From: Phytophthora sp. 'mugwort'
Taxonomy: Eukaryota > Oomycota > Peronosporomycetes > Peronosporales > Peronosporaceae
DNA length: 64,000 bases
Reading direction: 5' to 3'
Assembly (NCBI GenBank): GCA_033558025.1
Contig: JAUCEF010000007.1
Coordinates: forward strand, 6,014,001 to 6,078,000
Shown here: piece after piece, positions 32,159 to 41,946 of the stretch
Layout of the letters: every line of letters starts with the position of its first letter
Numbering within the stretch: the stretch's first letter is position 1
Made by a program: the position numbers and the translations under genes
Notes under the pieces: generated by a model
Databases searched by the model: none
The model's input: only the letters and a program-made list of their open reading frames with translations
What the model was told of the DNA's origin: nothing

Positions 32159-33446
32159 ATGGTATCAACAGAGTTCCTTGCGCGCGTCGAGCAGCTCCCG
32201 ATGGTGTGGAGCAACGAGCCTGGCTGGTTCGCTCGCTTAGGCTTCACGCATCGTTATCCAGCATTGGTAAGGGATTGCTTGGAGCTCAACAGTGATCGCT
32301 TCTCGCTGGAACAGAGAGAGCGACTATTGCAGTTGGCGCATGAGCTGGAACACGACGAGGAGATTCCGCTGCCATCAACGCTAAATGTGGCACCAAACGT
32401 ACCACAGCAGAGTGGGAGAGGCTGTTAACTGGCATAACGCTCCGTGGTTCCTAGCTGGAATGTACCTGTTTCACCTGATCCTGCTGATAGCGGACTACTA
32501 CACGACGGGGGTCGACCCGTTCCATGCATCGTAAGGCAACGGAGCTGTTGAGATTTTCTCTCTGGGTTTAGTTGATTGAGACGTTGTTGGGGTTTGGTGC
32601 AGGAACGAGGCGGAATTAAAGCAGGATACGCCTTGGAGACTGCTGCAGACGGCAGTGCGTGTGTCGGGCGAAGACGAGACAGGATCGGACAGTCCACGTG
32701 ACCAACTGAAGCAATTCGTGAAGCTGTCTCTGTGGGGCAACAAGGCGGATGGGTGCTATAAGGAGGTCAATGATTCTGTAAGTGAGGACGACGCGTTGCT
32801 GGAATTGACGACGAGCTGCTGCTTATGGATCATAGCGACAAGACCATCGTACTTGGAAAAAAATGGCGAGTGAGACTGGGGATGCAAAGAACGTGGGTGT
32901 GCACTATATTAACGATACCTGCGGCACGGAGCTTTGCTGGATTTGGCTCTCGCAGATCACCTGCTTGCTCATGGCTGGTGCGGCAAGATCACGCTGAATG
33001 TGAAGATGGAACCCATGTACGTGTCGGATGCGATCGACGCTGATGTATATGAGCATATCGCGGAAATACAGCGCGAGACGCGGACGCCAGCAGTTCAGGC
33101 TCTGGGAAAGCGTTTAGCTGAGTACGTCAGCAAAGACCGGCTGGTGGTTCGTCCCGATACCTTCTGGAATCGTTACACTTTCTACTGGCAAATGCCAACG
33201 GAGCTGCAAACTCGCTTGGCTGAAGAGGCGAGGCTAGTGATCATCAAGGACGACCTTAACTACCGTCGCCTGCTAGGCGACCGCCTGTGGCCGCCATCAA
33301 TTCCGATTGAAGAGGCTGTGCCGTTTTTCCCTACAGCGTTTGTGTCCTTCCGGACGATGAAGTCGACTCTTGTGGCAGGTATTCCTGCCGATATCGTTGA
33401 GAAACTGGAAAAGGAGGATTCAAAGTGGAGATATAACGGCATGTGA
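32159..33446 (+). pseudogene. DUF89/ARMT1-like damage-control phosphatase, multiply frameshifted
   Basis: From an ATG at 32159 the N-terminus is open (VWSNEPGWFARLGFTHRYPA). The family signature NAPWFLAGMYLFHLIL appears at about 32435-32480 in a shifted frame. A clean intron is likely at 32529-32612 (GTAAGG to GTGCAG). Then SLWGNKADG at about 32729, MDHSDK, VHYINDTCGTEL near 32900, LALADHLLAHGW near 32940 and VIIKDDLNYRRLLGDRLWPP at about 33238-33297 follow, in three different frames. Single-base shifts are needed near 32390, 32435, 32798, 32862 and 32933. Intact neighbours argue against general sequencing error, so I call it a pseudogene. DUF89 enzymes dephosphorylate damaged metabolites; ARMT1 was also reported as a carboxyl methyltransferase. 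Confidence 0.8.
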
Positions 33447-33636
33447 GCCATTATTCAAAGCGTGCTAACCCCTGTGGCATCGCAAGTGACCTCAGTATCG
33501 AAGTCAACCGAACCGTACATGAGAGAATCCTACGTCCGTTAGTAGGTATGCTTGACTGTTACCATAAACACATATGAATGAAACGATTTGTGGAGTAGTG
33601 CGCTAAAGCCTTGTCAGTCCATCCTTGCCAGCGACG

Positions 33637-34809
33637 ATGGAAGCAGCAGAAGCTCTGTTAGCCTATAAGCCCTTGCAACATCTTCAGCATGAGAACTTCC
33701 TGTTGCGCGAGGAAAATCGGCGAGTTCAAAGTGAAGTTCGAGAGCTGCTGGTCTGGAAAGATAAGGCGGTAGCCCACATGGCTGCGATGGCTCCAGCTCG
33801 CAGACGCGCTGCACTTGAGGTTGAGCGCGCAAAACAGCTCCAACAGCAACTTCGCACTGTCGAAAGTTCGTTGAAGTCTCGAGGTGCGCTTGAGCTAGCT
33901 ACGACCGAGTTGAAAGCAGCGCGCGACGCTCTTCAGCAGCGTGTTGAGGTGCTTAAACGCGGCAACGCTGCGCTGAAGCTTCAAAGTGAGCGCAGAAAGC
34001 GCCGAGCTGACGATGCTGAGGTGCAACTCGCTGCCATGGGAGAATCGTTTCGTCTACACCTTGAGCGACTAGTAGCGATGCGCGAAAGTCTAGACGATGC
34101 CTCGAGTGCGGGAGGCAAGGATAAAAGCACCAAGGAGGTCAATAAACAAGCAGCAGAGGTCGCGATGAGCAGGGACAACAACCCAAGCAACAGTACTAAT
34201 ACTACCATCGGTAACCAGGATCCTGGTAACCCAGAGTGTGAAGAAGAAGAAGCTGCCGACTCATCATCCTCGGCCTCATCGCCTTCGGTTCCCACGAACT
34301 CGGCTGCTCTCGTGACCGGACTGGACGCAGTGGCAAACAAATGTCTCTCGTGGCTTCAAGAACATTTAGCACAATCATTCGCACGGCAGCAACGCAAGGC
34401 AGCACGCTACGAAGCCCAGCACGAAGAGATTAAGCGGCTGAAAGAGCAGGTACAAGCTGCGAGTCGCATTCCGGAAAAGGTAGCCGAGGACCATGCTAAA
34501 CAGACTCGCGAACTGGTAGAACTGCGCGAAGCTCACGAAGAACTGCAACAACGAGTAGCAGATGCAGAGCACAGGATGGTTGTGCAGCAGCAACGCAGAG
34601 AGGAGATGGCCACCCGCCTGCGTCTGGTTGTAGGCGAGGTGCGGCAGTACTTAAGACTCGTGCGCGGAGAAATCAAGCGCAAGTTTGGCTACTTGCCTGA
34701 GGCCATCGCACATGCTGAGAGCTGGACAAGGATCGCTGAGGCGCTCGAGCTGTTGCTGTGCCAGAGTTCAGACCGTTGTGCTGCTCGAGGGCGTGGGTAT
34801 GACAAGTAA
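33637..34809 (+). CDS. Coiled-coil protein of unknown function
   Basis: 390 residues from the ATG at 33637. Residues about 15-145 form a long heptad-rich coil (ENFLLREENRRVQSEVRELL, LQQQLRTVESSLKSRG). Then comes a Ser/Asn/Glu-rich linker (about 165-225) and a second coil at about 240-345 (RLKEQVQAASRIPEK, EAHEELQQRVADAEHRM). The C-terminus (VRQYLRLVRGEIKRKFGYLPEAI) looks folded and may be the conserved part. There is no membrane segment or signal peptide. The composition suggests a structural or centrosome/cilium-type protein, but nothing in the sequence proves it. It is convergent with the HhH gene, with 109 bp between the stop codons. Confidence 0.8.
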   Translation: MEAAEALLAYKPLQHLQHENFLLREENRRVQSEVRELLVWKDKAVAHMAAMAPARRRAALEVERAKQLQQQLRTVESSLKSRGALELATTELKAARDALQQRVEVLKRGNAALKLQSERRKRRADDAEVQLAAMGESFRLHLERLVAMRESLDDASSAGGKDKSTKEVNKQAAEVAMSRDNNPSNSTNTTIGNQDPGNPECEEEEAADSSSSASSPSVPTNSAALVTGLDAVANKCLSWLQEHLAQSFARQQRKAARYEAQHEEIKRLKEQVQAASRIPEKVAEDHAKQTRELVELREAHEELQQRVADAEHRMVVQQQRREEMATRLRLVVGEVRQYLRLVRGEIKRKFGYLPEAIAHAESWTRIAEALELLLCQSSDRCAARGRGYDK

Positions 34810-34918
34810 TTTAAGGCTTGCAAGAGAAACTATATTGAAATTGAAGTTACCGTATTCTGCACTAAGCATTCATACATCTTCGCGTAATGCATGGATATAC
34901 CCTCATCGAGTAGATCTA

Positions 34919-36029
34919 TCATGCTGCTGGCTGCCGGCGCTTTCTCTGTGATCTGCGCAATGACTGGTCTTGGCCTTTCGCGGCCTCTTCCTGCACCTTT
35001 TCCTCTTTCTTCTTGGAATGAGGTGGCGTTGCCGGCTTGACTCGCTTCCGCTTCGCAGTAGAAGAAGCTGATTTCATCTTGCTGGAGACGGAACCAGTTG
35101 AAGCTCCGTCGTGCGCCTCAGCATACAGACACAACTGCACGCGCTGTGCTGTCCATAATTCGGAGTCTCTGGCTTTCTCGTCGTCGTTTGCAGCTCGCTG
35201 TTGATTCAGCCACTTGGCCTTGGCGCGTAACTGCTCAGCGAAACTCAGAAAGTGCGGCAGCGTGTACTTGCGTGGGCCAATAATACCTGCACCTCCAATG
35301 AACACCACGTCAACATACAAACCGTTGCAGGACAGGCCGAAAGAGTCAAGATTGAAACGGACCCGCGACCGCCTCGAGGGCTTCATCCGCCATGAATGGT
35401 ACGCTCTCGTCGTATGCCGCTAGCACTGCTGAAGCCGTGGCTGGTCCCACCTGAATAATTCCCCGCCCAAGCACATCGTATCCAACGTTAACAAGATTAA
35501 AAGCTGGCAAGCAGCTTTGGCTGTCTACAAAAGACAGTGCTGTAACGTACTCCTTTAAGCACGCAGAGCGCCTCAGTAGCAGCGCGCAGATCTCCGCGCT
35601 TAATCGCCTTGAATGCGACCAGCGAGGCCAGTTTGACCTCGCTTTCACTCAGCTCCGACACGAATTTCATCAGCTGCGGGCGCCTACATGATCCAGAGCA
35701 CAGTCAAGAGGCGGCTGCGGTCTATGGAGGAGGTGGAAATCTGCAGGTATACGCACCATTTCCCCTTCTTCAGCTTCCACTCCATCAGCCGGCGCAGTTC
35801 CTGCTGCGTCACGTGCGGCTCGGGCTCGCGCGCTCGCAGAATCGGCGGTAAGGAGGCCAGATACCAGGCATCCAGCGCCGTCAGGTCGCTCTTCTGAGAC
35901 GTAAAATGCCATTGGGTCCCTGGTCTCACGTCTATAGAGCAGTAACACACGCACCTGCACGGACTGTAGCACCGCGTCGTAAGTCGCCCAACGCGCCGCC
36001 CAGGCCGCCTTGCTCGACGAGCTCCACAT
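34919..36029 (-). CDS. HhH-motif protein, five exons, nuclear-type basic tail
   Basis: A consistent gene model of 266 residues needs four introns: 35954-35894, 35756-35684, 35550-35451 and 35362-35287. Each has GT...AG ends and the frame is preserved throughout. It starts at ATG 36029 (MWSSSSKAAWAARWATYDAV). Exon 2 has LDAWYLASLPPILRAREPE and then VTQQELRRLMEWKLKKGKW, a signature I associate with a widespread eukaryotic family of unknown function. Exons 3-4 have ATEALCVLKG joined to VGPATASAVLAAYDESVPFM, a helix-hairpin-helix of the kind found in DNA glycosylases. The C-terminal 90 residues are Lys/Glu rich with KRKRVKPATPP and RRSQRKRRQ, nuclear-localisation-like. DNA binding is inferred from the HhH. 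No glycosylase catalytic residue is assigned. Confidence 0.8.
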
Positions 36030-36569
36030 GATAGTCTTGAGTCGGATATTCTTGGCGTGGTACACAAACGTCGGCTGTATATTACCGTTCGATCGTCATG
36101 CCTATTTCAGCCAGTCATACACCAACCCTTTGTCACTCGATCTGCTAAAATAATATAACTGTTTCATCGTATATGGATTCAAGGAGGCTCAGTTTGGATG
36201 CATTCTCTGTTGCTGACAGGCTGCGCGACGTTCGACAATGCGTTCTCGCAGGCATTCTGAGGATTGACCCTATCCTCTCTATATAACCTCGACGCACGTA
36301 CAGTCTGGCGCCGCATTACAAAATTTCTATCCGAGCCTCTAAGCTATCTGCAGCGAGTGCGTGGCCCTTCCCTGGCTATCTCCCACTCTTCCTGATCATC
36401 CAGGTAAATAAGTTCACGTGTCAAATCGGTTGTGTGCCTGTCCTCATCAGAGCCGCCTCAAAATCTGTGCCTGCTATTTCTGAGCTTAGTCCGCAATCGT
36501 CGCCGACAGACACATCGAGACCAGTAGCTTCATATAGCATCATTACAAAACACAAACAAGAGCGATACG
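36030..36569. other. Divergent promoter region
   Basis: Lies between the minus-strand HhH gene and the plus-strand ankyrin gene. TATATAA occurs near 36279. No coding content is visible. Confidence 0.5.
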
Positions 36570-37667
36570 ATGGACGAGAAGGAAGTTGCCAAGGCCAAAC
36601 TGCTCATCGCCACGTTGCAGAAGTACGGCTACGATCTGGAAGACCCCGCACGCACCAGTTCCACTACCAGCACCAACTCGAGCTCCGACTCTTCTTCCAC
36701 CGAGTGGAGCCCCGACGATGACGTGGAGCCTGCCTCCGCTCATCGCTTCAGCGTCACGTCTTCCGCCGGCATCCTGGCGCTCCGTGACCGCAAGAACCAG
36801 CAGAGCGCGCTGCACATCGCCGCCAAGAAGGGCCATTTCGACGTGCTGCGTGCGCTAGCCAAGCTCCCGGGGCTCTCCGAGCATCTGAACGCTGGCGACC
36901 GACACTGCAACACGGCGCTTCACTTTGCCGCGAGCAGCACGAGATCTAATGCCCCGGATCTCGTCGAGCTCTTGCTCAATCTGGGCGCCAATCCATCGGC
37001 CATGAACGTCCGCGGACAGACTCCGCTCGCTATCCACATCATGACGGCTAAGCCCGAGACACCTCCGACCATCACCAAGCTCTTCATCGAAAAGTTCCGA
37101 CAGCCGAAGAATCCGTTGTCCTCGTCGAGTCCTTCATCGCCATCATCGCCGACAAGTCTCCGTGCTGCAGTTCCGTGCGCACCTCTGAACGAGCTGGTGA
37201 ACGGCACCACGTACTTACACATGGCGGTGGAGCGTCAACTGGGCGAAATCGGCGGCGCGCTGGTGCATGGTGGCGCCTCCATCAACGTGCCAGACCATAA
37301 CGGCGTTATGGTGAGCGACACGATCCCCAAGAAGCTGCTTGTGAAGCTCATTACTTTCATGACGGAGGGCTCGCAGGTGGCTCCGTCGGACATTGTGCGC
37401 GGCAGCTGCAAGATTTGCCGCAATCCCAAGAGCTTACTGGACCCTCTAAAGGACTGTGCTCTATGCGGCCGTGCTGTCTGCAAAAACTGCTCAGAGAAGG
37501 CGTCGGAGATCCGCAAATCGACCTCAGATGGCAGCTATGCCTCGCTAAAGGACAAGGATGAGGGCCGATTTTGTGCTGTTTGCTGCACCGTCAAAATTCT
37601 CAAATGCAAAAAGCACAACCAGCGCGAGAACTTCAACAAGAAGCTCATGGGCTGCGGCATGAAATAG
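36570..37667 (+). CDS. Ankyrin-repeat protein with C-terminal FYVE-like zinc finger
   Basis: 365 residues from the ATG at 36570, no introns. Residues 1-70 are charged and Ser/Thr rich. Ankyrin repeats occupy about 77-160 (SALHIAAKKGHFDVLRALAK, TALHFAASS, LVELLLNLGANPSAMNVRGQ). A Ser/Pro linker (183-196) precedes a further repeat block at about 213-245 (TYLHMAVERQLGEIGGALVH). The C-terminal zinc finger has eight Cys in FYVE spacing: C280, C283, C296, C299, C304, C307, C335 and C338. It lacks the basic RRHHCR patch of true PI3P-binding FYVE domains (it reads CGRAVCKNC), so it is better called FYVE-related. Such ankyrin-FYVE proteins are common in oomycetes and suggest a membrane-trafficking or scaffold role. 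Confidence 0.88.
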   Translation: MDEKEVAKAKLLIATLQKYGYDLEDPARTSSTTSTNSSSDSSSTEWSPDDDVEPASAHRFSVTSSAGILALRDRKNQQSALHIAAKKGHFDVLRALAKLPGLSEHLNAGDRHCNTALHFAASSTRSNAPDLVELLLNLGANPSAMNVRGQTPLAIHIMTAKPETPPTITKLFIEKFRQPKNPLSSSSPSSPSSPTSLRAAVPCAPLNELVNGTTYLHMAVERQLGEIGGALVHGGASINVPDHNGVMVSDTIPKKLLVKLITFMTEGSQVAPSDIVRGSCKICRNPKSLLDPLKDCALCGRAVCKNCSEKASEIRKSTSDGSYASLKDKDEGRFCAVCCTVKILKCKKHNQRENFNKKLMGCGMK

Positions 37668-37868
37668 ACTTGTGGGCGACAAGCAGCGCGCACGAACAAG
37701 TGGCGGTACTTACTTAACCGGAAAAAGCGACACGTCTTTGATATTGTGTTGCTTGGTGTCCCTGTTTTTTGTTTCATCGACGATTGTATTTGTTTGTCGT
37801 GCCGGGGTGACATTCATTGCCTGCGTCTAAGGTTACAGCGACGAGAGTTTGTACATGTATTACATATA

Positions 37869-39179
37869 CTAACCCACGAGCGCGTTGAACGAAAGGTATG
37901 TGAGCGAGGCCGCCGCAAATACAGCGCCAGCGTAGGCAAAAACGAGCGCCAGTCGCGGGGAGTAGAAAGCGTCACGTTCCACGAGATAACCACGCGATAC
38001 CTCGTACAGGAAGAGCCCTGGGACTGTAAGAGCGAGCAAGTTGCCCGCCACAGAGCCGACGAACGCCATGACGGTCCCTAAGTTGCGCGAGGATACCGAG
38101 AACAAGTGCGCGACCAGCAGAAAGACTACCGTGATGGCTGTGCGGAACGGCAGGCTTTCGCGGTCGTGACCCAGACAGCAAATCTCGACGAGTTGACGAA
38201 GCGGTTGGAAAGTCATGGGCGTTTTAAGCACCATGCTGATCCCCAGTGCCACGCGGGCTCCGTTGATGAGCGTGTCATCGGCCGCAAAGCCTGTCAGAAT
38301 GTCGCTCGGCGGTTGTCCGTGGAAGCACGCGTAGCCGAGGTACGCGAAGAGCAGATAGATGACAAGTCCCCAGATCACGAGCGCCTTGTGTACGTGGGTC
38401 ATCTGCGTCTTGTCGTGGATCTCCTGGTATGCACGCGGCACATTGAGTTGGCACACGAAGCTCAATGTGACGATGGGGAGTGCGTACGCGAGCGCCGCGA
38501 GCTCTGAGTTGAATTCGTCCGCGGGGTTCCTCGGAACTTGCGCCGCGAAATCGGGGTCGTTCTGCGCCGTGCGGATGCCGAGTGCCACGAGGATGTAAAG
38601 TAGACACAGCAGCACCAACATATTGGCGAAGCGAAGCTCGTGTATGGTCTCCGGAAGACAGAGCGGAATGCCCACGAGCATGAAGACCAGGCTGATGGTC
38701 CTGCGGCCCATTACGTCCATGAGGAAGGGCTCGAACAGGTCCATGGCGATGACCATGTAGCTCACGATGGCACCAAAGAGCAGCGCGAGTGTCAATAGGC
38801 GCACAGCCCAGACGCCGGCGGCTCCGAAGAGACGGGAGCTCAGCGCCTCGAACGAGAACTCACACGCGGCGTCGCAGCATACGCTGAGCATCTCGCAGGC
38901 GTGGAATGCCAGCCACGAACTCATCACGAACAGAAGCAGCGCCGGAACCTGACCCACGGCCTGCACCACGCCCGGGAGGGTCAACACGCAGGCACCCGTC
39001 ATGGTCGTGGCGAGTCCCAGGAAGGATGAGAAGGCGGACCCCTCCTCCGTGTGGCCAGGGGCACGCACGGGCGCAGGCAGCGCCACTGACGAGGGAGTGG
39101 TAACGGCCGAAAGTTTCTGCGACGGACTCATCGCCGCGCTGGTCGTCTGCAGCAGCGGCGAGGACTCGCTGGAGGCCAT
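37869..39179 (-). CDS. AAAP-family amino acid transporter
   Basis: 436 residues from the first ATG at 39179. The frame is open further upstream only from a TTG. A hydrophilic N-terminus of about 50 residues is followed by about eleven membrane segments, beginning with FLGLATTMTGACVLTLPGVV, the unwound first helix typical of the Aa_trans fold. Further segments include VPALLLFVMSSWLAFHACEM, WAVRLLTLALLFGAIVSYMV, ISLVFMLVGIPLCLP, LAYALPIVTLSFVCQLNVP and ALVIWGLVIYLLFAYLGYA. Members move amino acids with protons or sodium at the plasma or vacuolar membrane; the substrate is unknown. It is convergent with the ankyrin gene, with 201 bp between the stops. Confidence 0.92.
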   Translation of the reverse strand: MASSESSPLLQTTSAAMSPSQKLSAVTTPSSVALPAPVRAPGHTEEGSAFSSFLGLATTMTGACVLTLPGVVQAVGQVPALLLFVMSSWLAFHACEMLSVCCDAACEFSFEALSSRLFGAAGVWAVRLLTLALLFGAIVSYMVIAMDLFEPFLMDVMGRRTISLVFMLVGIPLCLPETIHELRFANMLVLLCLLYILVALGIRTAQNDPDFAAQVPRNPADEFNSELAALAYALPIVTLSFVCQLNVPRAYQEIHDKTQMTHVHKALVIWGLVIYLLFAYLGYACFHGQPPSDILTGFAADDTLINGARVALGISMVLKTPMTFQPLRQLVEICCLGHDRESLPFRTAITVVFLLVAHLFSVSSRNLGTVMAFVGSVAGNLLALTVPGLFLYEVSRGYLVERDAFYSPRLALVFAYAGAVFAAASLTYLSFNALVG

Positions 39180-39344
39180 GGCTGAGAGCAATGATGTCGT
39201 TTCGGTGGTCAAAAGGTGCGAAATTAGCTGTCATTTAGTCCAGAATTTGAGACCAGTTGTGCGATTCAAATTAATCAATTTCGCGGTAACTTTTTAGTTA
39301 TAATGGGCGTTTAGTTAGAATGGACGTTTAGCTATAATGGGCGT

Positions 39345-40182
39345 TAGGGCCGTTCTTAAGTTCCCGGGACGAATCCCAGAAAAAACCTGTCCCAATTTCC
39401 GAAAATAAGAATGAAAGTCGGGAAGTTTATGTAATTTACATAACTTACAAAAAATCATAAACCTGTGCAACATCATAAATCTATTACGAATTTGGCACCA
39501 CTCATCATTCACAGATACGACGAAGGAAGACAGTATGACCCGGCAACTACTGATGCGGCGTTAATACTGCTAAACTCGTTTCTCATGTGAAGTACAGTAT
39601 TAAAACTCTCGTTATCTTCGTCGTTGTAATCGGCAGTGACGCTCCGCCACATAGCTACGGGTGTCCAAGTGCTTCACGACTAGCGAGGTTCCCTAAGCTG
39701 GAGAGGCGCTCACAGCGAACATCAGAGAACAGTACATTTAGCAGCCTAGATATGCAATCCACAGTCCTGCGGTCCGTCACACCTTGCTGAAAAGGATCTG
39801 GAACTACGTCTGTAGCCTGGATGGTCTCCATTACGACGAGAGAGACTCGCAGGGCGGCCAAGTACGACGCTTTTTGTTCAGCGAAGCCGGCGTGGATTTC
39901 AGCCGCCGACATTCCGTGCGCAGAGCATTGGCTCCCCATGTCTTGTAGGTCTCCATGGCACCTTCGACGCGATCTAGCTCCTCCATTGCTGCTTGCGCTT
40001 GGCGCTTAGGTGGGGCCTTTAGTTGTGTATCCCACCACTCGTCCCACTCCCGACAGTGCGAAATAAACTTGGAGCGGGACGATCTCGGGACTTCCTGGTC
40101 CTGAATCACTGATCGGCTGGTCCAATTACATTGCGCTATTGCGCCCCGGGAGCTGGGAGCGGGAACTTAAGAACGGCCCTTA
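39345..40182. mobile_element. Non-autonomous TIR element with a transposon-protein fragment
   Basis: The left end TTAGGGCCGTTCTTAAG (39344 on) and right end CTTAAGAACGGCCCTTA (to 40182) are inverted repeats of about 22 bp, with TA at each border. The minus strand inside carries two overlapping frames (39831-40109 and 39655-39939). They read as one frameshifted fragment of a SANT-like transposon protein (SHCREWDEWWDTQL, then VTDRRTVDCISRLLNVLFSD). No catalytic domain is present. Confidence 0.7.
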
Positions 40183-40320
40183 GTAATAATGGATAAAAAT
40201 CAGAACTCACACATATACAGCATAAGCACGTTCGTTTTGTTTTGTAGCGAGCTCAGTAAATACTCGACAGCAAAACAAATTGGGCGGTTTTGCTGTCGTG
40301 TTTGCAGTTTAAAAGCAAGC

Positions 40321-41408
40321 TAAGGGAAATGATCAGTTAAGTGCCGCGGATCATTTAAGGTCCGGGGTGGGTTTTAACCAGTGGTAGCATGTCTTAAAAA
40401 ACGTCATTGTACATAAAAAAACGTCATTGTATTGGTAAATAATTCCTAAATGCGAAACCTCTCAAGTTATATCCCGACTTTGAAAATGGCGGGAATAGTT
40501 GGCAGGTATCAAACTCGGATGCCATTGACATTGTAGGTTTTGTTGATCTGTAGCGAGCCAAAGCCACGGAGTTAGCCACGAAGACAGCTCCTTGCGAACG
40601 TTTTTAATATATATATGCTTACCAAAATGAAACCGGCTTTGCGGCGATGCCGATGTGTGCTCCATGAAGAGTGGTAGCTGGTCCATGCCTGCTCTTGTCC
40701 TGCCATGGTACCCAAGCCCCCTGCTGCTGTTCCTTGTCTGGCTGCACGACGAGGATCTGCTCGGCTGCTACGACAGCTAGCCGTCCTGACGGTTCCAACC
40801 ACGGCGCGCAGCACGGGGAGCAGCACAGCAAGAAGCACGGGGACCAGCAGGGGGAGCAGCACGAGCAGCACAGTGAGCAGCAGGGGGAGCATCACGGCTA
40901 GCAGCACGAGCACCTCCACCACCAAGCGTCTACAAGCGTAACGAATCGGAACGTTAGGCGTAGCAAATGACAGTCCCTCCAACATTGTGCTTATCAGTTG
41001 CGGTCTCGTCTTGATCCTGCAAATGGCTCCGGCGGGCAGATTCCGGCCTTACCTTTGTGACATAATAGCTTGTGCTAATTTATGATAGATCAAAATTATG
41101 CGATTTTGTAGTAAGTCTGTCCCCATAGCGGCAGCCTTCTTGCGCTGCCCCCAGCTGCTAATGTGTTCATGAAATCAAGATTAAAAGCGGCCCACAACTG
41201 ATAGCGACTGAAATTTAGGTTCCAACCTTGGCGGCAGATTGTTCCTTCGTTATTACTGGTAGGAAACTGTAATTGTTATTAACAAATAGCGGAGATCGCT
41301 GGCTTCTCAAACCTGTCAAGCTTCGTACTTTCAATAATGTTGCTCGGTACATAAGACCAGCAGAAAAAAATATATGCTTATGCGGCCCTTAACTGATCAT
41401 TTCCCTTA
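40321..41408. mobile_element. Non-autonomous TIR element, 1088 bp
   Basis: The left end TAAGGGAAATGATCAGTTAAG and right end CTTAACTGATCATTTCCCTTA are near-perfect inverted repeats over about 27 bp, with TA at the borders. Inside are two tandem copies of AAAAAACGTCATTGTA (40397-40431), a CAG/GAG-rich tract at 40800-40915 and no supportable coding region. It lies only 138 bp from the element at 39345-40182, and both start TAAGGG. Confidence 0.85.
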
Positions 41409-41946
41409 GCGTGTCCGGTAGTAGTGGGACCCACGCAACCAGAACATCGGTCGATCTAGATCAGACGCAGCATTCCTGCCATCGTTCTTCGCCTCTTCTA
41501 GATTCCGCTATGCGGTGGAACCGCAAGATCTCACGACCGCACCAGAGCAAACGATGGCAGTAGCGGCTCGAGTGTCGGTGTGTGGGCCGAACTGGCAGCC
41601 CAGCGAAGAGCAGGGATCCTTATTATGGCATTGTATTTTTGATAATGTTTTATGAAACCATCGAATAATTTATTCCAGCTTCCTCTGAATAAAATGAATA
41701 AATTATTTGAATACAGAATCACCCTCCATAACTGATTCGGAATCCCTCTTTAAATTATGGAGCTCTTACCGAGTGAGTGCCGATGTTGCCGCGCCAACAG
41801 ATCTCCAAGCTCCCGTTTTGGTCTAGCCGAAGAGGCTGACAAGTCTGAAGAGGCCACGCAGCGGCTCTTGGGTTTGGCTAACGAGCGGCTTTTATCGTAA
41901 AGACTGCGAAGCTGCTGCAGAAACATGGTGGGGACTCATCCATAGG
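41409..41946. other. Spacer upstream of the piggyBac transposase
   Basis: No gene seen. AT-rich stretch with repeated AATAAATTATT-like runs near 41660-41710. Confidence 0.4.

Noticed and set aside
40671..40941. Ser/Thr- or Gln/His-rich frames in the CAG/GAG tract
   Set aside because: All frames are open because the DNA is a low-complexity repeat; no start context or domain.
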